Assembly: GCF_900182635.1 (NCBI RefSeq)
Contig: NZ_FXTD01000005.1
Span: 1 to 64,000, forward strand
DNA: 64,000 nucleotides
DNA from: Halorubrum cibi
GTDB taxonomy: Archaea > Halobacteriota > Halobacteria > Halobacteriales > Haloferacaceae
Direction: 5' to 3'
In this document: positions 1-7,834 of the stretch, in pieces
Layout of the letters: each line of letters starts with the position of its first letter
Numbering within the stretch: the stretch's first letter is position 1
The notes under the pieces: model-generated
Told to the model about the DNA's origin: nothing
Databases searched by the model: none
Seen by the model: only the letters and a program-made list of their open reading frames with translations
Program-made: the position numbers and the translations under genes

Positions 1-86
1 TCCACCCTCGCGCGTGGTACCGCGAGTTCCGCGAGCTCGTGTTGACCGCCGTAGTCTACAACCTCGAACAGGCTCTCAAACAGTGA
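1..86 (+). pseudogene. C-terminal end of an IS5-type transposase (cut by window edge)
   Basis: The reading frame entering from the left edge gives WYREFRELVLTAVVYNLEQALKQ in pieces (key run FRELVLTAVVYNLEQ) and stops at 84-86. This matches the C-terminal helix of the complete transposase at 2425-3261 (FRELVIKCVVHNVERSL), so it is the last ~27 residues of a related IS5-family transposase. The two are clearly homologous but diverged, so they are different elements. A sequence at about 110-122 (TTCAACAAAGC) resembles the TTCAACAAGCC motif beside the other transposase and may be part of this element's end. Whether the gene is intact cannot be told from this window. Confidence 0.6.
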
Positions 87-238
87 TCCCCACGCAGTCA
101 TCGGATTCAACAAAGCAATCCCTTCCGAATCAATGACTGGTCCCAATCACGCCAGCACAATAACACGGGAGACCACGACTGGGGCGAAATCGACTTCGGA
201 TCCCGTACTGTCAACTGTCTGGACGCAAAGGTTAGAGG

Positions 239-1237
239 ATGATAGATGACAGTGCCGGTGAAGGGGGACATCAGGAACCGGACGTTGACGTCTCCACGCT
301 TCTCGGTGACGATTACGAGGCGTTCGAGGCGGTCCTCGCGGGTGAGGTGGATGGACCGGTCGCTGTCGTTGGCGATCCATTCTCCGGACGGGGTACCGTC
401 TTAGACAGGGCGGTACGGGATCTGGACGCGATCCGGGTCTCCCTGAAGCCGGGTGATGGGATCGACCGTATCCGCGAGAGAATGAACGACGGACCGGTCG
501 TGGTTGAGGACTGCCAGCACCTCTACGAACGACGCGTCGGAGGGTTCGCGGAACTGTCTACATTTCTCGACGACCTAGCGAGCGCCGATGCGACCGTGGT
601 GACCGGCTGGAACCGGTACGCGTGGGCATACCTCGCAGCAGTGCAGGCCCTCGACCGGGAGTTTTCCGTCACTGTTGAGCTTCAGTCCCTCTCCGCAGAA
701 CGGATCGCAGAACTCGTGCTAGATCGGTACGACGAGATGCCGGCATTCGTTGCAAACGACCCCGAGCAACGCGGGTTGATCGACACGACACGCCACGAGA
801 TTGGCTGGCGGGACTGGTCGGTGTCGGTGCCGGTTCCTATGCTGGACCCAGTCGCGGTCAGGGACTTGTTTTCGGACGGAAATATGGATCCAAAGGACGT
901 GACGTTCGGACGGCTCGCTGCGGTCTCGAACGGGAACCTCGGCGTCGCCACGGCGATTTGGGAGACTCATCACGGATCGGAAGTACGCCCGAGCGATATC
1001 GCCGTCCCCGCGTCCGGCCGGGACCTGGACCGCGAGGAGGCGTTCTGTCTGCGGCTCGTACTCGCGAAAGAGCGGATCGATCTGGCACAGCTCACGAGAA
1101 TTGTTGACGGACTCGAGCGCGTCCTCGGGCGCCTCTCGCGCGACGGCCTCGTCTCGGTCGAGGACGGTATCGTGGAACTGACACCGGCGGTGATGCCAGC
1201 CGCCGCTGCGGCGACCGAACGGGGGCGGATACTGTGA
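239..1237 (+). CDS. P-loop ATPase-like protein coupled to an MscS channel
   Basis: This 332-residue protein has a degenerate Walker A loop at residues 45-53 (GDPFSGRGT, Arg where the P-loop Lys normally sits) and a Walker-B-like strand at about 85-92 (PVVVEDCQHL). A sensor-like region (VVTGWNRYAW) follows near 122-131. The C-terminal ~70 residues look like a winged helix (LAQLTRIVDGLERVLGRLSRDGLVSVEDG). It is probably an AAA/STAND-type NTPase whose ATP hydrolysis may be impaired. The stop codon overlaps the start of the following MscS gene, so the two are probably translated together and may act together at the membrane. No signal peptide or membrane segment is visible. The substrate is unknown; pairing with the channel is the only functional clue. 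Confidence 0.75.
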   Translation: MIDDSAGEGGHQEPDVDVSTLLGDDYEAFEAVLAGEVDGPVAVVGDPFSGRGTVLDRAVRDLDAIRVSLKPGDGIDRIRERMNDGPVVVEDCQHLYERRVGGFAELSTFLDDLASADATVVTGWNRYAWAYLAAVQALDREFSVTVELQSLSAERIAELVLDRYDEMPAFVANDPEQRGLIDTTRHEIGWRDWSVSVPVPMLDPVAVRDLFSDGNMDPKDVTFGRLAAVSNGNLGVATAIWETHHGSEVRPSDIAVPASGRDLDREEAFCLRLVLAKERIDLAQLTRIVDGLERVLGRLSRDGLVSVEDGIVELTPAVMPAAAAATERGRIL

Positions 1238-2043
1238 TGGTGCTTCAGGTGCTGGTGAACCTAGGAATCGATCAGGAGACGCTCACGGGTATCGTGGGAT
1301 TGCTCGTGGCCGCGTACCTGGCCGGCCGGGTCGTCGGCTATGCGCTCACGGCGATTGCCGAGCGTAGCCCCCGCAGACGGATTAGCATCAAGATGTTGAT
1401 CCCGATTGCGCGGTTTCTGATCTACGGGACCGCGGTGTTTCTGGTCCTGGGACCGCTACTTCAATTATCGACCGCACAGTTGCTCGCCGTGTCGGGACTG
1501 CTCGGGGCAGCCCTGGGGTTCGGGTTGAAGGACCTCTTCGCAGGGATAATCGGCGGGGTGGTGCTCGTCACCGAGCGCCCCTATCAGGTCGGCGACAAGG
1601 TCACCATCGACGGCGACTACGGCGAAGTGACCGACATCGGCCTCCGGGCGACGACACTGACGACGCCCGACGACAGCGCTGTCAGGGTCCCGAACGCCAC
1701 GCTGTTCACCGCGAACGTCTCGAACGCCAACGATGGCCACCCGGAGATGATGGTCGTCGTCGAACTCGCGGTCACCGCCTCAACGGACGTCGATCGGGCG
1801 AGTGCGATAGTCAAGGAAGCCATGGTGACCTCGAAGTACGTCTACGTCGACGACGACCATCCGTTCACGGTTCTGGTCGAGGATGAGTCCTACTATCGAA
1901 CGATTCGCGGCAAGGCTTATGTGGCCGACCTGCGCGACGAGTTCGCGTTCGCCTCGGACGTGACCAAGCGCTCGATGGGCGCCTTCGCCAGCGAAGGGAT
2001 TGAAATGCCCGAGGCGCCCGTCCACGTCTCCGAGCACCGCTGA
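1237..2043 (+). CDS. MscS-family mechanosensitive channel
   Basis: About 268 residues with three predicted membrane helices near 9-35, 46-72 and 82-110. The third carries the glycine/alanine-rich pore helix typical of MscS (GLLGAALGFGLKDLFAGIIGG). A beta domain (ERPYQVGDKVTIDGDYGEVTDIGLRATTL) and an alpha/beta C-terminal domain follow, the classic MscS order. Such channels open under membrane tension and release osmolytes in hypo-osmotic shock. The start overlaps the upstream ATPase stop (TGATG at 1235-1239); a GTG at 1234 is an alternative start giving one more residue. Length matches small MscS proteins. Confidence 0.9.
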   Translation: MVLQVLVNLGIDQETLTGIVGLLVAAYLAGRVVGYALTAIAERSPRRRISIKMLIPIARFLIYGTAVFLVLGPLLQLSTAQLLAVSGLLGAALGFGLKDLFAGIIGGVVLVTERPYQVGDKVTIDGDYGEVTDIGLRATTLTTPDDSAVRVPNATLFTANVSNANDGHPEMMVVVELAVTASTDVDRASAIVKEAMVTSKYVYVDDDHPFTVLVEDESYYRTIRGKAYVADLRDEFAFASDVTKRSMGAFASEGIEMPEAPVHVSEHR

Positions 2044-2424
2044 CCGTTCGCGTCGCCCGCCGGGTTCGCCCAAGCGGAGGGAGTATCTCAGGGTCAACCC
2101 CCGAATGAATCACTTCCCGTCTCTAATCAGGTGCCCGCTTGTCGTAATAGTTCAGACCACGCTTAATATTTTGAAAAGAACTCCGGATCCTGCTGCATAC
2201 AACCTCTGTATTCAGCAGTCCATTCCTCTCAGCAGTAGGGACATTCGCACTACGCTCTTGTGAAGCAGATTGTTGGTAAGTACTCTGAACCCGGAGGGAC
2301 CAGCTAAGGGACATCTCTGCTCAGCCGCTCACACCCCGTTTTGAGTCAGGAGTCTCAAGACGCTACCGAGAACAAAACCGCTAGACAGCCCTCCACAACA
2401 ATGTACTTCCCAAGAGCGTTCGCA
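2044..2424. other. Intergenic, AT-richer than neighbours, no convincing gene
   Basis: The gap between the MscS stop and the IS5-type transposase is clearly AT-richer than its surroundings. A 63-codon minus-strand frame (2123-2314) shows no recognisable domain and is not called. A 13-base inverted repeat with one mismatch (ACGCTCTTGTGAA at 2252-2264 against TTCCCAAGAGCGT at 2407-2419) lies just before the transposase 3' end and may mark an old insertion boundary. Confidence 0.4.
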
Positions 2425-3261
2425 CTATTCATGCGAAACAGCGAGGCTTCGTTCCACGTTGTGAACGACGCACTTGATGACGAGTTCGCGGAACTGCTTC
2501 CACCACCGGCGTGACCGCACGAACGCACCGAACTTCTGTTTGATCGCCGCGTTGACTGTCTCGTTCACGTTCCGTTGATGGTAGAGATCGCCATCCAGCC
2601 GTGCATTCCACGCTTTGTGGAGTGAGGTGAACTCACGATGCTTGATGAGTGGTCGAATATCGTGGTCGCGGGCGAGCCGGCGGAGCTTCTGGTCGTCGTA
2701 TCCCTTATCACCGGTCAAGACCGCGATGGACGCTGCGTTCCGTTTCACTACCTGTGGCGCAATCTGCGTATCGTGTTTTCGTGTCGTCGTTACGTGGATG
2801 TCGAGAACAGCGTTGGTCGCCGTATCGACCAATAGCGTTGTCTTCAACTGCTGGATAGTGAGGTTCGTCCGCTTCGTGTAGTGTGTTGAGGCATGCGCCC
2901 GCTCGAACCCGGACGCATCGATGCCGGTGACACCGTTCAGCGGCAAGTCCTTGAGCGAGACGTTCAGCAGCACCCGCCAGACGGCCATCTCCAAGCGATC
3001 GAACGCCTTGCAGAGTGTCGAGGGTGCGGGGATCGAATCGAGATCGAGGGCGTCACGAATGCGAGGCATCTCGATGAGTTCGTCAACAAGGTCACGGTAT
3101 GTGGTCGTCTTCTTCACCTTGAGACAGAGCAGAACGACATGTTGGCGGAGCGTGAACCGCTTCCGTGAATAGCGAGTCGAAAACCGTGCCACAGCACGGC
3201 GAGCCAGCATCATAGCCCTTTCAACGAATCGAAGAAGTCGTGACTTTGGGACAGTATCCAT
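2425..3261 (-). CDS. IS5-type DDE transposase
   Basis: A 278-residue transposase of the haloarchaeal IS5 type. The first Asp is in GVTGIDASGFERAHAS (about residue 114), the second in AVLTGDKGYDDQKL (about 183) and the Glu in QRNVNETVNAAIKQKFGAF (about 236), giving the DDE triad of an RNase-H-fold transposase. The N-terminal third (FTLRQHVVLLCLKVKKTTTYRDLVDEL) is the helical DNA-binding part. Nothing is broken, so it could be active. A candidate right end (GGGTTTCAACAAGCCC, about 3299-3314) lies outside the start codon, but no matching inverted repeat is visible beyond the stop codon, so the element's left end may be damaged. Confidence 0.88.
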   Translation of the reverse strand: MDTVPKSRLLRFVERAMMLARRAVARFSTRYSRKRFTLRQHVVLLCLKVKKTTTYRDLVDELIEMPRIRDALDLDSIPAPSTLCKAFDRLEMAVWRVLLNVSLKDLPLNGVTGIDASGFERAHASTHYTKRTNLTIQQLKTTLLVDTATNAVLDIHVTTTRKHDTQIAPQVVKRNAASIAVLTGDKGYDDQKLRRLARDHDIRPLIKHREFTSLHKAWNARLDGDLYHQRNVNETVNAAIKQKFGAFVRSRRWWKQFRELVIKCVVHNVERSLAVSHE

Positions 3262-3369
3262 TTCCTCCAGCTACTCACCAGTCATGTTTGTCAGCAAGGG
3301 TTTCAACAAGCCCGAATATCCCAGACGTTGCGTTCTTAGTCCGGCAAAACGGACACCTTGAGGTGGGTT

Positions 3370-3483
3370 TCAGTTTTGTCTGTTCGGACGCTTGATGTCT
3401 TCGGCGGCCTGGATTTCGTCTGTTTTCTCGACTTCGGCGAATAGCTCTCGATACGCGTCGGGCTCGAAGAGGTTGTAGAGACT
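3370..3483 (-). pseudogene. Truncated protein fragment beside a mobile element
   Basis: On the minus strand, 37 codons followed by TGA read like a genuine, acidic haloarchaeal protein end (SLYNLFEPDAYRELFAEVEK then TDEIQAAEDIKR). There is no start codon: the frame runs back into the palindromic end of the element at 3490-3985, where protein-like character stops. The simplest reading is that insertion of the element removed the upstream part of a gene. I could not find a plausible continuation on the far side of the element, and I do not recognise the family. Confidence 0.35.
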
Positions 3484-3489
3484 GCAAGG

Positions 3490-3985
3490 TGAATACACCC
3501 GCCTTTAGGCGGGTGATGAAACCGACATGGCGTTGGATTTCCAGCGATAGTCATACGGCCGGAGTTTCCAATGTGTACTTTCAAGTGGAAAGAACCGCTA
3601 TACAATGGCAAGGTTAGGTCGGAACAAAGCAGATTCCGAACGACCTTTGGAGGCGGCCTGTCCGCCCACAGTAACGAGGCAGTATCCGAAATGCCGATGT
3701 GGTGAACACGAATCCTCGGGGGGTTCGTCTCGTGCCTGTCGGCCTGAGCAAGCCCAAAGGTACCTCCAAATCCGCTGACGCACCAGCGATCCTCTGCTGG
3801 CAAAAACAACAGGTGAGGGTCAACGGTGCCGAGGATAGGAGTAACGGCCACTTGGCATGGCCAGGCAGCCACCGACCACGACGACTGGGTTAAACGAGCT
3901 CCCGTAAAGTGGCGGAGTCCGTGGTTACAAACCTGAAACTCCCACCGCTCGGGATTCCTCCGCCTTCAGGCGGAGGAGGATGTCA
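3490..3985. mobile_element. Non-autonomous IS200/IS605-type element with palindromic ends (PATE-like)
   Basis: A ~0.5 kb segment is bounded by two related stem-loops. The left one is CACCCGCC-TTTA-GGCGGGTG (3496-3515) and the right one is TCCTCCGCC-TTCA-GGCGGAGGA (3956-3977), followed by GGATGTCAAG. Palindromic ends with similar loops and no inverted terminal repeat are the signature of IS200/IS605-like elements, and short versions without tnpA/tnpB are known in haloarchaea as palindrome-associated transposable elements. The interior has no tnpA- or tnpB-like protein; the long minus-strand frame across it (3336-3872) has no recognisable domain. The last ~100 bases resemble the region downstream of tnpB in related elements, where a guide RNA is made, but this is an inference. 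Confidence 0.65.
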
Positions 3986-4087
3986 AGTCTTGAATGCTTG
4001 TAGAACGGGCGTTCGACGCTGATCGGGGTACGTAGAACGGGATCGTTGCTGTCGCGGTGAACTCGAATGCGGAGAACGTCTCTAAAA

Positions 4088-4291
4088 CCCCAATCGCGAG
4101 GCACTCCGCGCCTCTGGCAGCCGGCGGCGGAGCCGCCGGCGACTGCCCCTTTGAGTCCCACCCGACCGCGACCGCCCCGCACCTCACGCCTCCCCAGCCT
4201 CGTCGCTGGCGCGGAACCGCGCCAGCGACTCCCTCGCGGGCTCCTCGTGCCCTGCGGGGCACTCGGAGGCGCGCCACCGCTTGGGAGATCG
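4088..4291 (+). repeat. Hairpin-slot intergenic repeat, copy 1
   Basis: First of three copies of a repeat also found at 10017-10365 (inverted) and 60233-60388. Order of parts: CCCCAATCGCGAGG; a GC hairpin (9-bp stem, GGA loop, 4120-4140); GGCGACTGCCCCTTTGAGTC; the conserved block CCGCACCTCACGCCTCCCC followed by AGCCTCG; a variable slot holding a 13-bp perfect stem with an AA loop (4202-4214 with 4217-4229); CTCCCTCGCGGGCTCCTCG; a small hairpin GTGCCC-TGCG-GGGCAC (4247-4262); and the end GGAGGCGCGCCACCGC. No open reading frame is conserved between copies. It lies between the IS605-type element and tRNA-Gly. Confidence 0.8.
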
Positions 4292-4345
4292 ATAGGCGAC
4301 TCGTCTGGGTGAAGCGAACGCTACCTGGCGGAGTCAGAGAGAAAA

Positions 4346-4416
4346 TGCACCGTCCGGGAATTGAACCCGGGCTATTAGCTTGGGAAGCTAATGTCCTACC
4401 ACTGGACCAACGGTGC
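4346..4416 (-). tRNA. tRNA-Gly(CCC)
   Basis: On the minus strand the sequence folds into a full cloverleaf. The acceptor stem GCACCGT pairs with ACGGTGC and the discriminator is A. The anticodon arm is TTAGC-TTCCCAA-GCTAA with anticodon CCC. The T arm is CCGGG-TTCAATT-CCCGG. It is 71 bases long with no intron and no encoded CCA. It decodes GGG glycine codons. Confidence 0.95.
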
Positions 4417-4546
4417 TCGATTCGGAGTACCCGACGGCCCCACTTCAACGTAGCGTTTCGCGGGCCGTCCCCCGATCGCGTCGACCGCGTCAACCCGCTA
4501 CCACCGGTTTCCACAGGATTAACCGGAACGCCCGGAAGGAACCCGC

Positions 4547-5947
4547 ATGGACGAACCTCCCTCCGACCCGGACGCCGTCGAGCGAGTGCGGGACCGATAC
4601 GCCGACCTCGCGCCCGCGCTCGCTCGGACATGGGCGTCCGAGGAGCCGTGGCGGTTCCTCACCGATCTCACCGCGATCGGGAGCCGAATGGCCGGTAGCG
4701 ACGGGGAACGGCGGGCGGCCGACCTCGTCGCCGACGCCTTCGAGCGCGCCGGCCTCGACGAGGTCCGGACGGACCCGTTCGAGCTGACCGCGTGGGAGCG
4801 CGGCGGGGCCGACCTCCGGGTCACGGTCCCCGGCCGCGACGGAACCGAGCGGACCCGCGAGTTCGAGGCGATCGCGCTCCCGTACTCGCCGGCGGAGACG
4901 GTCGAGGGCGAACTGGTCGACGTGGGGTACGGCACGCCCGAGGAGATCGACGACGCGGACGTGACGGGCCGGATCGCGGTCGCGTCGACGACGACCCCGT
5001 CGAACTCGCGGTTCGTCCACCGAATGGAGACGTTCGGTCACGCGATCGAGGCCGGCGCGACCGGGTTCGTCTTCGTCAACCACCTCGAGGGCCAACTCCC
5101 TCCGACGGGCTCGCTCACGTTCGGCGAGCCGGCGGCGGCCCCGGCTGTCGGCGTCTCGGCGGAGACCGGCGACTGGCTCCGCGAGTACGCCGCGAACGCC
5201 GAGGGTCCGGTCGCGAGCGTCGAACTCGGCGTCGACGCGTCGTTCCGGTCGGCTGAGTCGCGGAACGTGATCGGGCGAGCCGGTCCCGACACCGACGAGC
5301 GGATCCTGCTCTTAGCCCACTACGACGGCCACGACATCGCGGAGGCGGCGCTCGACAACGGCTGCGGGATCGCCACGGTCGTGACCGCCGCGGGGATCCT
5401 CTCGGAGGCGGACCTCCCGATCGGCGTCGACGTCGTCGCCGTCGGCTGCGAGGAGGTCGGGCTGCTCGGCGCGGAGCGGCTGGCGGAGACGACCGACCTC
5501 GAGGCCGTCCGCGGCGTGATCAACGTCGACGGCGCGGGGCGGTTCCGCGACCTCCGCGCGCTGACGCACACCTCCGGGGCGGCCCGGTCGGTCGCGTCGG
5601 CGGTGTCGACGGCGACCCGACACCCGATCGAGGTGGACCCGGATCCCCACCCGTTCTCCGACCAGTGGCCGTTCGTCCGGCGCGGGGTGCCCGCGCTCCA
5701 GCTCCACAGCGACTCCGGTGAGCGCGGCCGGGGCTGGGGCCACACTCACGCGGACACGCGCAACAAGGTGGACGATCGAAATCTGCGGGAACACGGGATG
5801 TTGACGGCGCTGCTCGTCGCCGAGTTCGCGGCCCAAGGCCGGGACCCCGAGCGGCTCGAGGCGGACGCGCTCGTCGACGCGTTCCGCGAGACGGAGTTCG
5901 AGACGGGGATGCGCGCGGCCGACCTGTGGCCGGCGGCGTGGGAGTGA
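4547..5947 (+). CDS. M28-family zinc aminopeptidase
   Basis: 466 residues. An inserted PA-like domain (about 95-215) sits inside an M28 peptidase fold. The co-catalytic two-metal site is visible in order: His/Asp in LLLAHYDGHD, Asp in ALDNGCG, the Glu-Glu pair in GCEEVGLLGA, Asp in VINVDGAG and the last His in WGHTHADT. These enzymes remove N-terminal amino acids from peptides. No signal peptide is seen at the N-terminus (MDEPPSDPDAVERVRDRYAD), so it is probably cytoplasmic. A TATA-like ATTAACC (4518-4524) lies about 27 bases before the ATG and supports this start and a leaderless mRNA. Confidence 0.88.
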   Translation: MDEPPSDPDAVERVRDRYADLAPALARTWASEEPWRFLTDLTAIGSRMAGSDGERRAADLVADAFERAGLDEVRTDPFELTAWERGGADLRVTVPGRDGTERTREFEAIALPYSPAETVEGELVDVGYGTPEEIDDADVTGRIAVASTTTPSNSRFVHRMETFGHAIEAGATGFVFVNHLEGQLPPTGSLTFGEPAAAPAVGVSAETGDWLREYAANAEGPVASVELGVDASFRSAESRNVIGRAGPDTDERILLLAHYDGHDIAEAALDNGCGIATVVTAAGILSEADLPIGVDVVAVGCEEVGLLGAERLAETTDLEAVRGVINVDGAGRFRDLRALTHTSGAARSVASAVSTATRHPIEVDPDPHPFSDQWPFVRRGVPALQLHSDSGERGRGWGHTHADTRNKVDDRNLREHGMLTALLVAEFAAQGRDPERLEADALVDAFRETEFETGMRAADLWPAAWE

Positions 5948-6002
5948 GCCTCGGCACGGAAGTGAGCGACGACGCGGGAGTGAACGACTGAGCCGGAGCG
6001 AG

Positions 6003-6959
6003 TCACTCCGACCGACGGCGGTCCGGCATCGGCGGCAAGGCGCGTTTGTGTTCGGTCGCCCGGTGGCGCTCGAGGAGGTCGTCGACCACCTCCCGCTCGA
6101 GACCGAGCCGTGACGCGATCTCGTCGACCGGGACTCCCTCGTCTATCGCGAGCCGGAGCGCGGGGTCGACGGCGTCGTAGTCGGCCCCGAGATCGTCGGC
6201 GTCGCGCTGTCCCGCGAGCATGCCCGCGGTCGGCGGCTTCTCGAGGACGAACCCCGGAACCTCGAGCGACTCGGCGAGCGCCCGGACATCGGTCTTGTAG
6301 AGGTGTCCGATCGGCAGGAGATCGACCGCCCCGTCGCCGTGTTTCGTCAGGTAGCCGAGCAGGTGCTCGCTGCGGTTCGTCGTCCCGCAGACGAGCCGGC
6401 CGGTCGCGTTGGCGGCGAGGTATGCGAGCGTCATGCGCAGGCGTGCGATGACGTTCCCGACGAGCGTCGGCTCGTCGTGGAGGCCGAACCGGTCGGGTGC
6501 GACGCTCCCGAACTGCGCGAGGAGCGGCTGGAGGTGGACCGTGTCGTGGTCGATCCCCAGCGCCTCCGCGAGCCCCTCGGCGTCCCGCGCGTGGTGAGCG
6601 CCGATCTTGTTACACGGGAGGATCAGTCCGTAGACCCGGTCGGACCCGAGCGCCTCGACCGCGATCGCGGCGGCCACCGTCGAGTCAAGCCCGCCGCTCA
6701 TGTTGATCACGATCCCGTCGGCCGCCGCCGCCGACACCGTCTCGCGAACGAACGAGACGGCACGTTCCAGCTCTGTCGCCGGATCGATCGGGTCACCAGG
6801 AGCGGCCGGCCCGGTCGGACCGGTCGGAGCGGAACCGGCCTCGCCGCCCTCGCGGGGGGCGCTCGGATCGCGATCGGACTCGACTCGGGTGGACGTGTGC
6901 GGTCCGTCGCCGTCGTCCTCCGTTCCCGTCTCCGGGTCGCCGCGTGTGGAGGTGTCCAT
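6003..6959 (-). CDS. nadE: NAD+ synthetase (ammonia-dependent)
   Basis: 318 residues from the chosen ATG at 6957-6959. The enzyme adenylates deamido-NAD with ATP and replaces AMP with ammonia to make NAD+, the last step of NAD synthesis. The ATP-pyrophosphatase P-loop SGGLDST is present, followed by LVCGTTNRSEHLLGYLTKHGDG, a typical NadE substrate-binding segment, and DLLPIGHLYKTDVRALA. There is no glutaminase domain. The first ~55 residues are a Glu/Asp/Gly-rich low-complexity extension. A TATA-like TATTTACG on the minus strand (6984-6993) is about 30 bases before this start; an upstream ATG at 7052 would lie across that promoter and is less likely. Confidence 0.9.
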   Translation of the reverse strand: MDTSTRGDPETGTEDDGDGPHTSTRVESDRDPSAPREGGEAGSAPTGPTGPAAPGDPIDPATELERAVSFVRETVSAAAADGIVINMSGGLDSTVAAAIAVEALGSDRVYGLILPCNKIGAHHARDAEGLAEALGIDHDTVHLQPLLAQFGSVAPDRFGLHDEPTLVGNVIARLRMTLAYLAANATGRLVCGTTNRSEHLLGYLTKHGDGAVDLLPIGHLYKTDVRALAESLEVPGFVLEKPPTAGMLAGQRDADDLGADYDAVDPALRLAIDEGVPVDEIASRLGLEREVVDDLLERHRATEHKRALPPMPDRRRSE

Positions 6960-7264
6960 GGCGTCTCGCCGTCCCGAACGGACGCGTAAATACGCTCCGT
7001 GGGTATTGTTTAAGGTCGTTCTCCGACCGATAGCGGGCGTTCGCTGCCCCACGGGTCCCCGCGACCGGTCGGTCGATCACGAACCGACGCGATCCCGTCC
7101 GATACCGCAGGAAACCGATGCGTCGATCGAGGAAAATCACACGTTCCTTCCGTCTCGCAATTCGTTATCCATATCATGAAGAACAATCCGGTATAATGCC
7201 CGATAGAAGTATATTAGGTATTTATAACCGAACGTTTATACAATAATACAGCCATCTAACTCAC
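6960..7264. other. Divergent promoter region between nadE and a regulator gene
   Basis: Holds the nadE TATA-like element near its left end (6984-6993) and, at its right end (7140-7260), a strongly AT-rich stretch unlike the surrounding GC-rich DNA, with several overlapping TATA-like words (ATATTAGG, TTTATAAC, GTTTATAC). No gene or RNA fold is apparent inside. Confidence 0.6.
7235..7240 (+). promoter_or_regulatory. TATA box of the winged-helix regulator gene
   Basis: TTTATA lies 25-30 bases before the ATG at 7265 and is preceded by the purine/C-rich CCGAAC, a fit to archaeal BRE-TATA spacing for a leaderless or near-leaderless transcript. A second TTTATAA at 7221-7227 could be an alternative. 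Confidence 0.55.
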
Positions 7265-7834
7265 ATGTCGGCAATACAGTTGAGTTCGAGTCAGAAGCGG
7301 ATCCTCACGTCGCTCGTGAACCTCGTCGACGACGAGGACGGCGTCGTCTGCGGGCGGGAGATAGCCGAGGCGATCGACCGGAACCCCGGAACCGTCCGCA
7401 ACCGGATGCGGAGCCTTCGCTCGCTCCAGCTGGTCGAGGGCGTCCCCGGCCCGGACGGGGGGTACACGCCGACCCGCAGCGCCTACGAGACGCTCGATCT
7501 GGAGCGGATGGAGGACGCCGAGCCGGTTCCCGTCGTCCACGACGGCTCGCCGGTCGAGGGGGTCACCGTCCGCGAGATCGAGCTCTCGAGCGTCAACAAT
7601 CCCGAGCTGTGCCGCGCGGAGGTCGTGTTGTGCGGGTCCGCCCGACCCTTCGAGCGCGGCGATCGCGTGACGGTGGGACCGACGCCGGCCTCGGGGCTCC
7701 GCGTGTCCGGCGTCGTCGACGCCGCCGACGTCGACGGCGACACCCTCATGGTCCGCGTCGAGTCGATGGAGACGGTCGCCGACCCGGCGGAGGCGACCGG
7801 CGGCTCGGTGGGGAAACGGTCCGCGAGCGACTAG
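7265..7834 (+). CDS. Winged-helix DNA-binding regulator (Rrf2-like N-terminus)
   Basis: 189 residues. Residues 5-75 form a winged helix: SSSQKRILTSLVNLVDDEDGVVCG then REIAEAIDRNPGTVRNRMRSL, with the recognition helix around the last motif and a wing at GGYTPTRSAYETL. The C-terminal half (about 85-165) is beta-rich (VTVREIELSSVNNPELCRAEVV, then VTVGPTPASGLRVSGVVDAADV) and looks like a small barrel or ligand domain. It could sense a ligand, but no metal-binding cluster of Cys or His is present. The promoter is unusually AT-rich. It ends tail-to-tail with truA. The target is unknown. Confidence 0.7.
   Translation: MSAIQLSSSQKRILTSLVNLVDDEDGVVCGREIAEAIDRNPGTVRNRMRSLRSLQLVEGVPGPDGGYTPTRSAYETLDLERMEDAEPVPVVHDGSPVEGVTVREIELSSVNNPELCRAEVVLCGSARPFERGDRVTVGPTPASGLRVSGVVDAADVDGDTLMVRVESMETVADPAEATGGSVGKRSASD

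Noticed and set aside
2123-2314. 63-codon minus-strand frame between MscS and the transposase
   Set aside because: No recognisable motif, no promoter or ribosome signal, and it sits in AT-rich intergenic DNA.
1-3261. Composite transposon carrying the ATPase-MscS pair between two inverted IS5-type elements
   Set aside because: The transposase end at 1-86 and the complete one at 2425-3261 are homologous but clearly diverged, so they are not two ends of one composite element, and no matching outer repeats are seen.
3336-3872. 178-codon minus-strand frame across the palindromic element, and similar overlapping frames
   Set aside because: No domain, no protein-like composition, and it crosses the left palindromic end of the element. 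It is best read as non-coding element DNA.
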